Of a stretch of 64,000 nt of DNA, positions 12,978 to 24,896 are shown in pieces. The notes beneath the pieces are model-generated. The model had not been told where the DNA came from. It saw only the letters and a program-made list of their open reading frames with translations, and did not search any database. The position numbers were made by a program, and so were the translations under genes. Every line of letters begins with the position of its first letter. The stretch's first letter is position 1. This DNA comes from Nymphaea colorata (Eukaryota; Streptophyta; Magnoliopsida; Nymphaeales; Nymphaeaceae), in the NCBI RefSeq assembly GCF_008831285.2, contig NC_045138.2, positions 1,375,143-1,439,142 of the forward strand, read 5' to 3'.

Positions 12978-12988
12978 AATAAACAACA

Positions 12989-15900
12989 ATGTCGACGAGA
13001 CATAACCCTCCGTTGGTCTGCCTTCTCTTCCTGCACTCTTCCCTCCTCCTCCTCCTCCTCCTTGTTCTCCCCTCAGCTTCGGGCACCATTGCCACCACCA
13101 ACCCTGAAGCTCAAGTCCTCCTCTCATGGCTCCAGTCCGTCGACTACCCACCACAGGAGCTCGTCTCTTCCTGGTCCGCCCAGAGCCCCGACCCTTGCCT
13201 CTGGTCCTACGTCTCTTGCTCATCTCGATCCCATATCACTGAGATCGTCATCCCTTCGCTTCAGCTCCTCGGCCCACTCCCTACCCAATTCACCAAACTC
13301 TCCTTCCTCACCAAGCTTGTTCTCTCCGGCAACAACCTCACTGGAGAAATCCCTCCCGAAATCGGGAACCTCACCTCCCTCGCGGTCCTGGACCTTAGCT
13401 CGAATGCCCTTACCGGAAATATCCCGCCGGAGATAGGAAAACTCCGAGACCTCGAGGTCCTCTCCCTCAGCTCCAACCTCCTTTCCGGGGAGATGCCGCC
13501 GGGGATATGGAATTGCTCCCGCCTTCGAATCGTCAATTTGGTCGACAACCACCTTTCTGGCCGGATTCCGGTGGGACTGGGTCGGCTAGATGGTCTCGAG
13601 GTCCTGCGTTTAGGCGGTAATCGAGCGATCGAGGGTGATATCCCGGAAGACTTGTCTAATTGCGGAAACTTGGTCTTTTTGGGTTTTGCCTTCACCAACG
13701 TCTCTGGTCGGCTTCCGGCTGGTTTCGGCCGTTTGGGGAAGTTACAGACGCTATCCATGTACAGCACCATGGTTTCCGGTGAAATTCCGGTGGAGATAGG
13801 CAATTGCTCGGAGTTGGTCAACCTATACCTTTATGCAAACCGCATCTCTGGCCAGATTCCAGTTGAATTAGGCCGGTGCCGGAAGTTGGAAAGACTCCTT
13901 CTGTGGCAGAACGAGCTCACCGGAGCAGTGCCGGAGACAATCGGAAATCTGACCCAACTGAGCACTCTGGACCTCTCCTTGAATCGCTTGAGCGGCGAAA
14001 TCCCGCCAGCCATTTCCAAATTAGGAAAGTTAACGACTCTTCTTCTCTCAGATAACGGTTTCACTGGCCGGATTCCTTCCGCACTTGGAAACTGTACCGC
14101 CCTGACTCAGCTGGAATTGGACAACAACAGGCTTTCTGGCGAGATCCCGCCGGAGATTGGCAGATTGACTGAACTGACGTTGTTCTTTGCATGGCAGAAT
14201 GATATCTCGGGTGCTCTTCCGGCAGAATTGGCTTACTGCGCCAAACTCCAGGCGCTCGACTTCTCCCATAATCGACTCGTTGGCTGGATTCCACCCAGCT
14301 TGCTTCAGCTGAAGAACATGAGCAAGCTGCTTCTGATATCCAACGATTTGTCGGGGCCAATCCCACCAGAAATTGGCAACTGCACCGCATTGGTTCGTCT
14401 CCGGCTTGGGGGCAACCAGCTTTCCGGTGCAATCCCGGGATCGATTGGAAAATTGGCGAGCTTGAATTTCTTGGAATTATCTGATAACAGGCTATCAGGC
14501 ACGATTCCGCCAGAGATTAGTAACTGCACAAAATTGGAGATGGTGGATTTCCACGGGAACGGCATTGAAGGAAGCATACCATCTTCATTGGGATCAATTC
14601 ATGGCCTTCATGTTTTAGACCTCTCTATAAATAGGCTGTCTGGTTCTGTTCCTGATTCTTTTGGTTCCCTGAAATTCCTCAATAAACTTATGTTGAATAG
14701 AAATAACCTCTCAGGTTTGATACCCAATTCTTTGGGATTCTGTTCTGGCTTGCAATTATTGGACTTGAGCTGCAACAGGATCTCTGGATCCATGCCTGAT
14801 GAGTTGGGTGATTTGCAAAACTTGGATATCTCACTGAATCTCAGTTGGAACTCTCTGTCCGGCTTGATCCCAAAAACATTTTCACAACTAGCCAATCTTG
14901 CATACTTGGACCTTTCTCACAACATGCTTACAGGAAGTGTGGGAGTTTTAGGTGGCCTTCAAAATTTGGTTTCACTGAACATTTCTTACAACAACTTATC
15001 TGGGCTCCTTCCTGATACGAAGTTATTCAGGGAGCTTCCTCAGAGTGTTTTGGAGGGTAATTCTGGATTGTGCACTAGTGGGGATGGTTGTTTCATTCAA
15101 GTTAATCAGACCAAAGATGGCGAAGCACACAAGAAGAGTCTTAAATTGGTGATTGCTCTGCTGGTTTCTGCAACATTACTGGTACTAATATCAAGCCCTT
15201 TGCTGATAAAGCGAGTGCACACCATTACGAGGGAAGCCAGAGGCATGGGAGGTGATTGGAAATTCACCATGTTCCAAAAGGTGAACTTCTCTTTTGATGA
15301 ACTGCTCATGGGATTGGTGGAGGAAAATGTGATTGGAAAGGGGTGTTCTGGTGTGGTTTATCGGGTGGACACAGGGAGAGGTACAGTGGTCGCTGTGAAG
15401 AAGCTTTGGCCTTCGAAGAATGAAGAGAACTCTCTTGAGAGGGATTCATTCATTTCAGAGGTTAAAACCCTCGGGCTTATCAGGCACAGAAACATAATCA
15501 GGCTGCTGGGCTTCTGTACTAATGCAAACGTTTGGCTGTTGATGTATGACTATATGCAGAATGGGAGCCTGGGTGAGTTACTCCATGAGAAGAAGATGTT
15601 CCTGGATTGGCATACTAGACACAAGATTATACTTGGTGCAGCACAGGGTCTGGCCTATCTTCACCATGACTGTAATCCACCGATTGTTCACCGAGATATA
15701 AAGGCTAACAACATCTTAATTGGCATTGATTTTGAAGCCTATCTTGCAGATTTTGGGTTGGCAAAGCCTGTGGATCCATCCGAAGAGACTAAATCTGCCA
15801 ATACTGTGGCTGGTTCTTACGGTTACATTGCTCCTGGTAAAATTCCAACTTCATTTGCTTACAGGGACAAGATAGTTTGAATATTACTGTTCATGCCCAG

Positions 15901-16628
15901 TAGAAATGGAATCTATTTTGTTTGTTAACTGCTCCAGCTTACGGTCATGGGAAATTTGCTAGTTTTAAAGAAATGTTGATAGGTGAAATTTATTTTCTGT
16001 TTCTATTCTTGGTGAAGAAGAATGTTGGTAGATTTATGGTGGACTCAGAATGACTTCTTATTCAGTTGTTTGAAGGAGTGGCAATTTCATAGTTTTGTAA
16101 CTCAGTTCAGAAAATATGAGAATTTATATATGTTTTTTGTATTCAATTGCAGAATATGGATATCGGATGAAGATTACTGAGAAGAGCGATGTGTACAGTT
16201 ATGGTGTTGTTCTTCTTGAAGTGTTGACAGGGATGCAACCTACTGATCCACAATTGCCAGAAGGCATGCATATTGTGAACTGGGTTTGCCAAAAATTACA
16301 GAAAGAGAGCACAAATGCTATAGACATTCTCGATGAGGGCCTTAGAGGTTTGCCAGATTCACAGATTGAAGAAATGACACAAGCTCTGGGTGTGGCTTTA
16401 CTATGCATCAACTCATGCCCAGAGGAGCGCCCGGCCATGAAAGATGTGACTGTAATGCTGAAGGAAATTATGCTTGAAAGTGAAGAATGTTGTGCCAAGG
16501 CTAGGATGATCATTGAACACATGAGTAGAGCCCCACCATCACACTGTCCTAGCTTCTCAAGGTCTTCTGAGCCTCTCATCACCTCACCTATGTATTCCTC
16601 TGGTTCTGGCAGGTTGGGATTTGACTAA
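12989..16628 (+). CDS. RGI1-like: LRR receptor-like kinase, RGI/RCH1 type
   Basis: Exons 12989-15836 and 16153-16628 (phase-1 intron, GT-AG) encode 1107 residues. Order: signal peptide (about 1-32), LRR N-cap, about 24 leucine-rich repeats of the NxLxGxIP type (about 75-690), one membrane helix (about 721-741), and a kinase with GKGCSG (783-788), lysine K804, HRD aspartate D903 and DFG D921. All catalytic residues are present. An in-frame TAA six bases upstream (12980-12982) supports the start. The sequence clearly resembles the Arabidopsis RCH1/RGI clade of LRR-XI kinases (IGKGCSGVVYR, VHRDIKANNILIG, CINSCPEERP), about 1135-1140 residues. Those plasma-membrane receptors bind RGF/GLV peptides and maintain the root meristem; the exact ligand here is inferred. 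The intron splits the APE motif, so intron retention gives a 963-residue product lacking the kinase C-lobe. Confidence 0.95.
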
Positions 16629-19600
16629 GCTATTGTACAGTTAATTGGTAGTTGTCAATTAACTTTCGGTTTATTGTGTATTCTTGGAATTTGATGGTTG
16701 GAATACTGGGTGAAATTGGAATTTGTTCATGATATATTAATGTGTGAATATTCATTCTTAGAGTAAATACTATTGCAGGGTTCTAATTCTAATTAATGTT
16801 TTTGCTTCACAATCAAATGCTTCTAGTGAGAAATACTCCTATACAAGATGTTAATGGCTGGCAAAACTGAATTGAATGTCTTACATGTGATCCCATACTG
16901 ATTTGACCTTTCTTTCGGATGCTTGGTTGGACTGAAATGCATAAATATTGTTTGAAGCAATTCAGTTGGTAGAGGAGAAGCTAGTCTATTTGGAAGCCAC
17001 ATGACCCTTTCTGTTCTGAGAATCAGATATTCCATTGCATAGAAAAATCCGATAGAAAAATGACATTAGTTTTTGGGGTATCCACTGGGGCCTTCAGACA
17101 GGACAGGTAAGGAATGGATGATTGGAGGCATTGGGGTTTTGACTCTTGAAACTTCTCTGAAGTTTCCTGAGCTATATGTCTCTTAAAACAATGAGAATTT
17201 AGCGACAGAGACAGAGATGATATTAGTCGCTGCCAGGTGCATAACAACTGAAATGAGTTTGAGCAATTTAATATTGTCATTGTCAAGGGAAGAAGGCATG
17301 ACAGATTATCTTGGTGCATTTTTTTTTTCTGTCTGTATGATTTGGATGTGAAGATACGATGGCAACCTGCAATCAGTGGACATCCTTGTCTATCAAGAAA
17401 AAATACTATTATTGTGATAATGCCGCAAAGGTTTAATATCATGTAATATTCTTGTTGTACTTACCTTAGAAGACATGATTCTCTTTAATAAAATAAAGAC
17501 AATGAACTGAGTGGACTAAAGATTACTATTACAACAGATAAACATGCTGAACCGTCTAGCTTGAGATGTTATTATGTGTTGTAGGTCAGATTGAGCAGGC
17601 CAAGTGGCACTCAACCTAGGAAATTTCAAGAAAAGTGTAGAGCTAAGTGAATTCAGGTTGTCACCAGTTTTTCTTGTTCAAAAGGAAAAGGACTAGCCCA
17701 CTAAATGGGTCCTTTCTTTTTCTCACTACCAAAATGCATTTTCATTATTTAATTGCTTTCCTACTTTGATCATTGTAGAAGATCACTGTAGTCATTATAT
17801 CAGCAAAGTGAGTCTATTTTATTAAGTGCCCTCTTCTCTTTTCCCTTTCAAGGGCACCCATCTCTAGAAACAAGATGCAAATTTAACGTCAAGGTCTAAT
17901 TTGGAATGGTCAAGTGCATGAACAATGGTAGAGACATCTCCTTTTTTAAAAATTTTCAGGGAAAAAAAAAACAGTAGGCCATATTAGAAACTTAATAAAT
18001 AATGGGGCTCATTTTTGGAATTGCAAGCAAAAAGGTTATGAGATCTTTTTCATTTAGAAAAAAAGGAATAATTTTGTAATGAAAAAAATAAGAGGGTGTT
18101 CAGAAATTCTTATTTTCTTTTTCCCAATGACAAGGACAGTAGCATCTCAGTAGGATCTCTTAGGGACAGTGAAATGTATGCATTATGGGGAGTTACTGTA
18201 TATGGCAGCAGGACACAGGAAGCTGGTCAGGCAACTAAAAACAAAGAGAAGAGCATACAGACAGAAAAAAAGAAAAAGATGACATCCATGAAGATAGCTT
18301 GCAGAGAGAGAGAAAACATGGACATGAGAGAAAAAAGTTGCAGCTGAGTTAATGAATCTCCTTTCACATAAAGCAGCCCATGCTCACTTGTTAGTTCGAT
18401 GGGAGACCCCTTTCAATAATGCACCACTTTCTCCTTTCAGAGAAAAGAAACACCCCAAACAGGAACAGTGATCTGATGTTAGTTCTGAATAAGGAAGATT
18501 CACTTTTTGCTTTTTTGATAAACTTAATATCATAAATCTCTAATACTGTCAGAATATGTGTATGGTAGAGCATAAATTATAACTTGTAAAATATATACTG
18601 TCCAAAATATATATCAACCTAGACAAGATTGTACAGATCAAGCCAAGCCAAGCAGTTCTTGTTCATACTCAGCTCATGCAGATATGCGAACAGCAGAGCC
18701 GGAAGGAGCATATTCACGAGCCGAGCTGTGCTGAGCTGCAGCCAACTCAGCTCATTTCCAAGCCTGACTGGTAGATGGCCCATGGAAATGGGGCTCTTCT
18801 TCTCAAACACAGTGACAACTCCAGCCCCCATTTGACTGGACTCTGGCTTGTAAGCAGACCATCCAGTAAATAGGCAGTGCTGCTGCAGATCAGTATGTTT
18901 TTGGATCTTAAATCTGACTTTTATTCATCACTGAATGTCTGCAGATATTTGTAGAGCCCTGTGATAAGCAAGGATCTGAATGAAAGGGTTCAAGGGCATG
19001 GATCCATATCCATGCCTGCCAAGAAAAGCAGCAAGTCAGACATGGACCCAGATCCAGCTCAGTTGCAGCCTCGGGTCCCATCATACCAGGGTTTATCAAT
19101 TATTCTGTTTTCTCAGTCTATGATTTCACAGGAATTATTAACTTTCTTGTTTTCCACTGTGTGTCGCGAGAATATGGTTATGGTCTAGCATGTGACCCAA
19201 GATCCGAAAAGAAGATCCATATTCTTAAAAGAGGACACGAGGGCATCAATCTCTTTTGCGCTTTAATGAAACAAAAACCAGTTTGGTGCTTATATTAATT
19301 CATTATTGAAGATTAAAACTTAGAAAAATGATAAAAATGTAGTTCTCATGACTTGGCACCCTGTTATAATGGGAAGAAATCTTAAATCTTAGCATCGCTC
19401 CCAGAGGCAAAGGCATACTGTAGCTGGACGGATTGGCGAGCAGGTGAAAGTCCCGTAATCAGTTCGTTTTTCGTAAGTGCTAGTCTTTTGAACTACAAAC
19501 AGTAGATGTATGACATCCTAATTGACGGGTGTATTACTTTCCACCTACATTCTAAAGTAGTTCCTTAAGGTGCTGGGGGAAGGGAGAAAGTATTTGTGCC

Positions 19601-19734
19601 GACTGCAGAAAGGTTGCCGGTGCGCATGAGTTGGTGTAAAGTCGATTAGATGAAAAACTCAACTTTCTTCATGGCAGAATGCCTTTTTACTTTTTGGTAT
19701 TACAATTGCATCAGAATGAGTATCTCTCCCTAGT
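16629..19734. other. 3' region of the receptor kinase and intergenic DNA
   Basis: No second gene could be supported. Purine-rich and homopolymer stretches lie at 17940-18070 and 18240-18340. Open frames around 18620-18835 on both strands have no known motif. Confidence 0.4.
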
Positions 19735-20030
19735 GGGCCTGGTCCCTCGCCCTAAATTTGGTCACCTAGGTTAACCCTAGTCAGCCATGATAACTTAATT
19801 TTTAACATACGTATAGTTATAGTTATGCATATTTATTTATAATTAATTATATTTAATATAATTAATTATATTTATATATTATATCATATATAAAAATATA
19901 TTTTTATTTTAATCGAGCTAGACCTCGAACCCAAGTTGCGGGCAACCAGGCCAAGCCTAGCTGCATTCACGAGCTGCAGCTCAGCCAAAGCCCACCTTTT
20001 TATCAGGCCAGTTCCGTGCCTAGTCCCCAT
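19735..20030. repeat. GGCCCG-edged repeat, copy 4
   Basis: GC-rich left edge (GTGGGCCTGGTCC), AT-rich core at 19800-19905 (TTATATTTAATATAATTAATT), then a GC-rich right edge (CAGGCCAAGCC, AAAGCCCACC, CAGGCCAG). Same plan as copies 1-3, more decayed. Confidence 0.45.
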
Positions 20031-21520
20031 TAGTGTTTCTCATTTAACAAAGGTCAACAAAAAAAGATCCAAAAAGGGAGTTCATCCAATTGGGGGCTTC
20101 TCTGCACCTTAATGCCCTTTCATACACCCCAGTAGCCCAGGCGGTGATGACTGCCACGTGGCTGCATCTGGTTAATTAATTTCATTTACTAAGTTAATAT
20201 TAAAATCAGTGAAGAATCACAATCAGAATCCAAAGACATTTGCTTATTGTGGCGTATAAAACCATGTGATGCATTTTGCATTCATAAAATTCAAAGCTCA
20301 GGCCTCCTTGGGGACATTTGACTTCCCTTTTTTTCCCCTTTTAATTGCAGAAACAAAAAGAAAAAGGAGCCAAAAAGCTAATATTAAAAAAGAAAAAACA
20401 TATTTTTAGAGAAAAAAATAAAACATTGTTCAAGTTTTCAAGACATGTCACTTGATCAGCCTATTGTTGCAAAATATGCAGCTTAATTTAGGCAGTAAAA
20501 AGAAATAATTTTCAAGCGCTAAAGTGCTTTTGCTAATCCTTTAGAAGACAAACATCTTATTGTGAAAAAGATTTGTTGCAAAGAGAGACCATCGAAACAA
20601 GGCCACTTTTATTTCCCAATTCACCAATGCTCAACCAACCTTTACACTAATTGAAGTAAGATCTACCTGAGGTTATAGTGCAATTTGTGGGTCAGTGTTT
20701 GGTAGGCAGCTAGTCTCACGTTTCGAATGTTACTGGCCCGGCTCCTTGTGAATCCCGACACATGCCAGGATCAAGATGCCGGAAAATGACCTTGGGATTT
20801 TGTGCCCTCGAAAAGAAAAGAAATCTCTCAACCTACAGTGGTTTATCCCGAGTAATTTCCTTTTTTTCCCAAAAATATTAGAAATTTCTTGCATATGCAG
20901 CCTCACATGTTGCTTTCACCATCATGGGATTGTATGTAGAGGCTAAGAAAGGAGTGCCATTGATTAAAAAGAGATGAAACATGCAAGAAGAGAAAGGAAG
21001 GGAGATGTGACAATGCAAAGGGCAAAAGGACATAACATCCCCATCTCATTCACATCTCTACTTTCAAAGGTGGGGCATGATTCCTTTAATCTAAAAGCAA
21101 ATGGGGCATGCTATAGGATGTGTCCTGCACATTGACACTGAGAGGACCCCCTTTGTCCCTTAGCCCTTGGCTTATGGTGCCCAAGAGATCTTTGTGGGGA
21201 GGGGAACAGCAACATGAATGATTTAAGTGCTTTCACATTTGCTCCCATGGCTAGTAAGCTTGTTAGATGCATGACTTACTTTTTCACCTAGTGTGGATCC
21301 TGAGTTCAATGTATTAAATGGAGTCGTGTGTTTTTATCTTCGAGGGGTTGGTGCAACAGAGAGAGCAGAGGTTGGTAGGTGTTCAGTTTCCGTTTCAAGT
21401 TTCTGTAGCATCAGCGATCTTTCTGCCGCAATATGTTGAGGGGGAGGGGGTGCATCAATATGCAAGTTGAAGCGTAGCAGAGACGCTACCTCAAGACACC
21501 AAAAGCAGCTCTGACCTCAA
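20031..21520. other. Intergenic, no gene seen
   Basis: Mixed composition with poly-A and poly-T stretches around 20330-20420. No domain, repeat boundary or RNA gene recognised. Confidence 0.4.
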
Positions 21521-21730
21521 AACTTTGTTTGGATTGAAGGAAAAAAATGGAAGGGAAAGGAAAGGAAAGAGAAAGGAAATAAATAGGGAGGAAAGAAATA
21601 AAAAGGAAAGAGAAGGAACGTCCGTTCCTTTCCCTCCCAATCTGTCCATTTTCCGAAAGATTAGCATTACATTAAAAAACTTTTCCTTTCCCTCTCTTTC
21701 TTTTCTTTTCCTTTGCACCCAAACACAATT
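21521..21730. mobile_element. Purine/pyrimidine inverted-repeat element (MITE-like)
   Basis: The left half is nearly all purine, starting TTTGTTTGGATTGAAGGAAA. The right half is nearly all pyrimidine, ending CTTTGCACCCAAACACAA. The two halves are roughly complementary, so the DNA could fold into an imperfect hairpin of about 200 bases. The TTTGTTTGG/CCAAACA ends are typical of plant MITEs. The overlapping open frames on both strands are products of the GGAAA repeats. Confidence 0.5.
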
Positions 21731-22989
21731 ATTAGTTTTCTTTTCCTTTTTCACCTTATTAATTAGTCAGCCAAACACAGGAAAGACCTTTCTTATCGTT
21801 CCTATAAGGGAATGGGGAGAAGAGGGGAGGCTTCCACTTTTACTCGGGTGGTAGGTTATGCACACTAGAAAGGAACTGCTAGCTTTTATTTGGCCACCAA
21901 CTGGCTGAGAGTGGGGATCTAAATAGATCAGGTACACTTAATTACCAATCTGATATAAAATTTATTTTTTTGGAACCTGTAAGGAATTTTAGATCCTTTT
22001 ACTAATTGGTATGCAGCTTCATAACTGAAATCGTATCTAAGTCTAATATCTGAATTGCATATGAAAAATATTCAACCCTATTACATACAAGTCTTGAATC
22101 AAATCAAAATTTGGTTTAAAAAAGGCTGAAGCGGAATCTCAATCTGAATCCATTTACATAGATCCAATAATAACAAATTGAGTAAAGGGTGGATCATCCT
22201 GATTCGAATCCAAAACTGTTTCGGTCTCAGATTTAGCGGAAGGTTGGCCCAATGCCCTGCTAAAGTCAAAGCTTTGCGCTGCTATGAGCCGGTCAAAGTT
22301 GTTTGAGAAACAACTGGGTTACATTGACCAAGCTATGGGCTTGCTAGCTTGTGATCCATTTCAAGTGCAAAATAGTTAAAGGAACAAACGTAGAGTTGTT
22401 TGATGCACCATGGGATGGCCTTGGAGGCTTTTAGTTCTTGTTTAAAGTGGGATTAATTTTCACATGAAAATGATTCACAGGCATTTTGCCTCATATGTGA
22501 AACCACATTCATATTGAGAGACTTGATTGCCCACCATAAACCTTGAGGCTATTTCCATGCTCTTAAGGACATTGCATGCTTGTGTCCATGCCACTAAAAC
22601 AAGGAACCGGCCGCTTACCAGCCACTAGACCAAAGATGGTGTCCCCTGCATAAAATATTTCTAAGTGTTCGATAGGGTTAAGATGGGCAGCGCAGCGCGC
22701 CCACCTCATCGAACCCATTTCTTTTATGTGCCTTGAGACATTTAGCAAAGTTTTGCTTGTCTCCTTTTGTAACCTTGCATTTTTCTTATCCTCTGCTTTT
22801 GGTCCTTCAACCCTTGTCAAGATTTCAACACAACTATGTTGCAGTTTTGTCTCAAGGAGCATACTGCAACCAAGCGGCAATGTGGCTTACACTCAATGAG
22901 TCCGACTGTTATGCTCCGGTAAGTACTTTTCTAGGCTGCAAATGGTGGCAAACATGACAAATTGATAGGTCCATTTTAACCTGAGTAGA

Positions 22990-22997
<8 letters not shown>
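21731..22997. other. Intergenic, no gene seen
   Basis: No gene or bounded element recognised. Words such as AATCTGAATCC (22140-22150) recall the degenerate repeat at 10290-10687. Confidence 0.4.

Positions 22998-23081
<84 letters not shown>
22998..23081. repeat. (TA)n microsatellite
   Basis: About 84 bases of pure TA, preceded by a short CA run. Confidence 0.95.
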
Positions 23082-23085
<4 letters not shown>

Positions 23086-24816
23086 TCTCGATTCGGGTGA
23101 AGACTTTACAATCAATATTTGATTGATGACAATTCTGTAACCCTAACAAGAAACTTATACTGGCAACGCACATGGCCCTGAGATGGGCCTAGTCACGTCA
23201 TACCTAGTGAGAATGCATCTCAAACCGCAAGCCCAGACTGGTCCAATTTACTGTTTGGGTCAGTGCCATTTGGGTCAATGGTGCTGGTGGCACCCGGTGT
23301 ATATTTAAATGCCTAGAAGAGCCAACTATTCTCCAACGAAGAATATCCAATTTTACTTTTTCAAAGTTTCTTGTGAGACTGAGGGGCCGCTGGAATTGTG
23401 GCAAAAGCTTTTATCCGTATAAAAGTTAAGGGTAAGAAAAATATTTACCAAAAGTTCTTGCGTTCTTTTAAAAGGCAATTACTTTCTTTTGTTATATTTT
23501 CAGAAACTTGTGACGCCCTTCCAAAGAAATAACTTTGAAAAATATAGGCTTCAACATTTATTGCTTCAAAGTGATTTGTTTTCTCTTTTCAAATAGGTAA
23601 GGATCAGTTCTTCTCATTACTCTAGAACTGGCATGAGATATCTTAATTCCAAATAAAATACAAATATTCCTGGGCTTTATACATCTACACATCTACATAC
23701 AAATATTCCTGGGCTTTATACATCTACACATCTACATCTTAGGTAGTGAAGTGCAATACCTAATTTGAAGAGTGTGCCGCTGCCATCATTGATGCCGATG
23801 CAGCCCATGACTCCAGAAACAGAAGGAATGAAGAAATGAAGAGGCCTTCAGACCTCATTTTCCAGCTGTGGTTTATTAACCTTCTACTCACGGGAAATAA
23901 AATGCAATTAGGTAAATACCATTCTATCAATATCGTTGTCATTTTTTTAATCATTCTTTTTTTTTTTTTGTTGGGGGGGGGTGTTGTTGCTATCATGAAT
24001 AGTGACTCAATCCACATAATCATATGCACATATACATGCATATGCATGCGTGCCAACTTATATTGGCTTTGAAAACACCTACATTAATACCCATATCATT
24101 AAGACATGAGTACCCAATGCCCACTCAGATCTCTGGCTCCATGAGCTAGTCTTTCTGTTCTTTAAAAGAGATATAAAAAGTCCTTTCTAAAGAAGAAAAA
24201 ACTGTCTATCTAACAAGAGAACTTATCTCAAGATTTTTATCATGTCTGAGTAACAGAAAAATATTCTGTAGGCCCCACCTGTTTTAGCCTTCAAGCGGAT
24301 ATCCCCTCCATTTGATAAACAGCATACCAGCATTATTTCATCTCAAATGAAATCTCTCTCTCCCTTTCTCTCTCGCGTTCTCTACTGCTGTATGGCTTGT
24401 ATTCACCCAACGAGAAAAAAATGTTGCATTTTGCAGTGCGATTTTTCTTCTACCTATTCACAATTAAAACCAAGCCGGCTTTCAATTACAAGTACTAAAA
24501 GCATGACATGGCTAGAACTTTCAAGATCAGGAGTCCAGCAACCCACGTAATAATAGAACTATTTTACTATAGTTAACTACATACTATACTGTTTGTTAAA
24601 TCATGACTCTGCAATCCTGGTAAGGCGAAGACCATTAATATGATCTCGTCCACTTAAACTGCACTGTAGGAGGATTCTATCGCTTGAAGAAGCAACAAGA
24701 TAATCAAACCAGAGAGTACAGGCCCGAGGAATGCTCGAGCAGTGGACAGAAAATTCATACCACAGCAGAGGGAAGCTAACTAGATAGATGCTATTGCGTC
24801 ATCCAAAAGTTTGGAA
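23082..24816. other. Intergenic and 3' flank of the redoxin gene
   Basis: No gene in this stretch. The part nearest 24816 is likely the 3' untranslated region of the minus-strand redoxin gene. It also holds the 39-bp tandem duplication listed separately. Confidence 0.4.
23659..23736 (+). repeat. Perfect 39-bp tandem duplication
   Basis: The unit beginning TACAAATATTCCTGGGCTTT occurs twice head to tail with a period of 39 and no mismatch seen, so it looks recent. Confidence 0.9.
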
Positions 24817-24896
24817 CATCAGCTACAGCTTTCATGGCCACTTGATACTGCATCGCATCAGCTACAGATTTCATGGGTGCCACTTGATGCTGCATC
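24817..24896 (-). repeat. Tandem duplication of the redoxin terminal exon
   Basis: Read on the minus strand, 24896-24855 (42 bases, containing the last codons and the stop of the redoxin gene) is followed directly by 24854-24817, a 38-base copy starting GATGCAGTATCAAGTGGC. The copy differs by a few substitutions and a short deletion. It lies wholly after the stop codon, in the 3' untranslated region. Confidence 0.85.

Noticed and set aside
12596..13436. Several overlapping open frames with long Leu-Ser or Arg-Glu repeats
   Set aside because: They are translations of the CT array and shadows of the receptor kinase coding sequence in other frames.
12989..15880. Receptor kinase as a 963-residue protein ending in APGKIPTSF...
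   Set aside because: The frame runs into an intron at 15837. Splicing to 16153 restores the APEYGY kinase motif and a full C-lobe.
18619..18835. Antiparallel open frames of about 70 residues
   Set aside because: No motif, no splice context, and no neighbour that suggests an exon.
21527..21545. TTTGGATTGAAGG resembling the 5' half of miR159
   Set aside because: Only 13 bases match, the rest differs, and the site is the end of a purine-rich inverted-repeat element.
22909..23115. Open frame of Ile-Tyr repeats
   Set aside because: Translation of a TA microsatellite.
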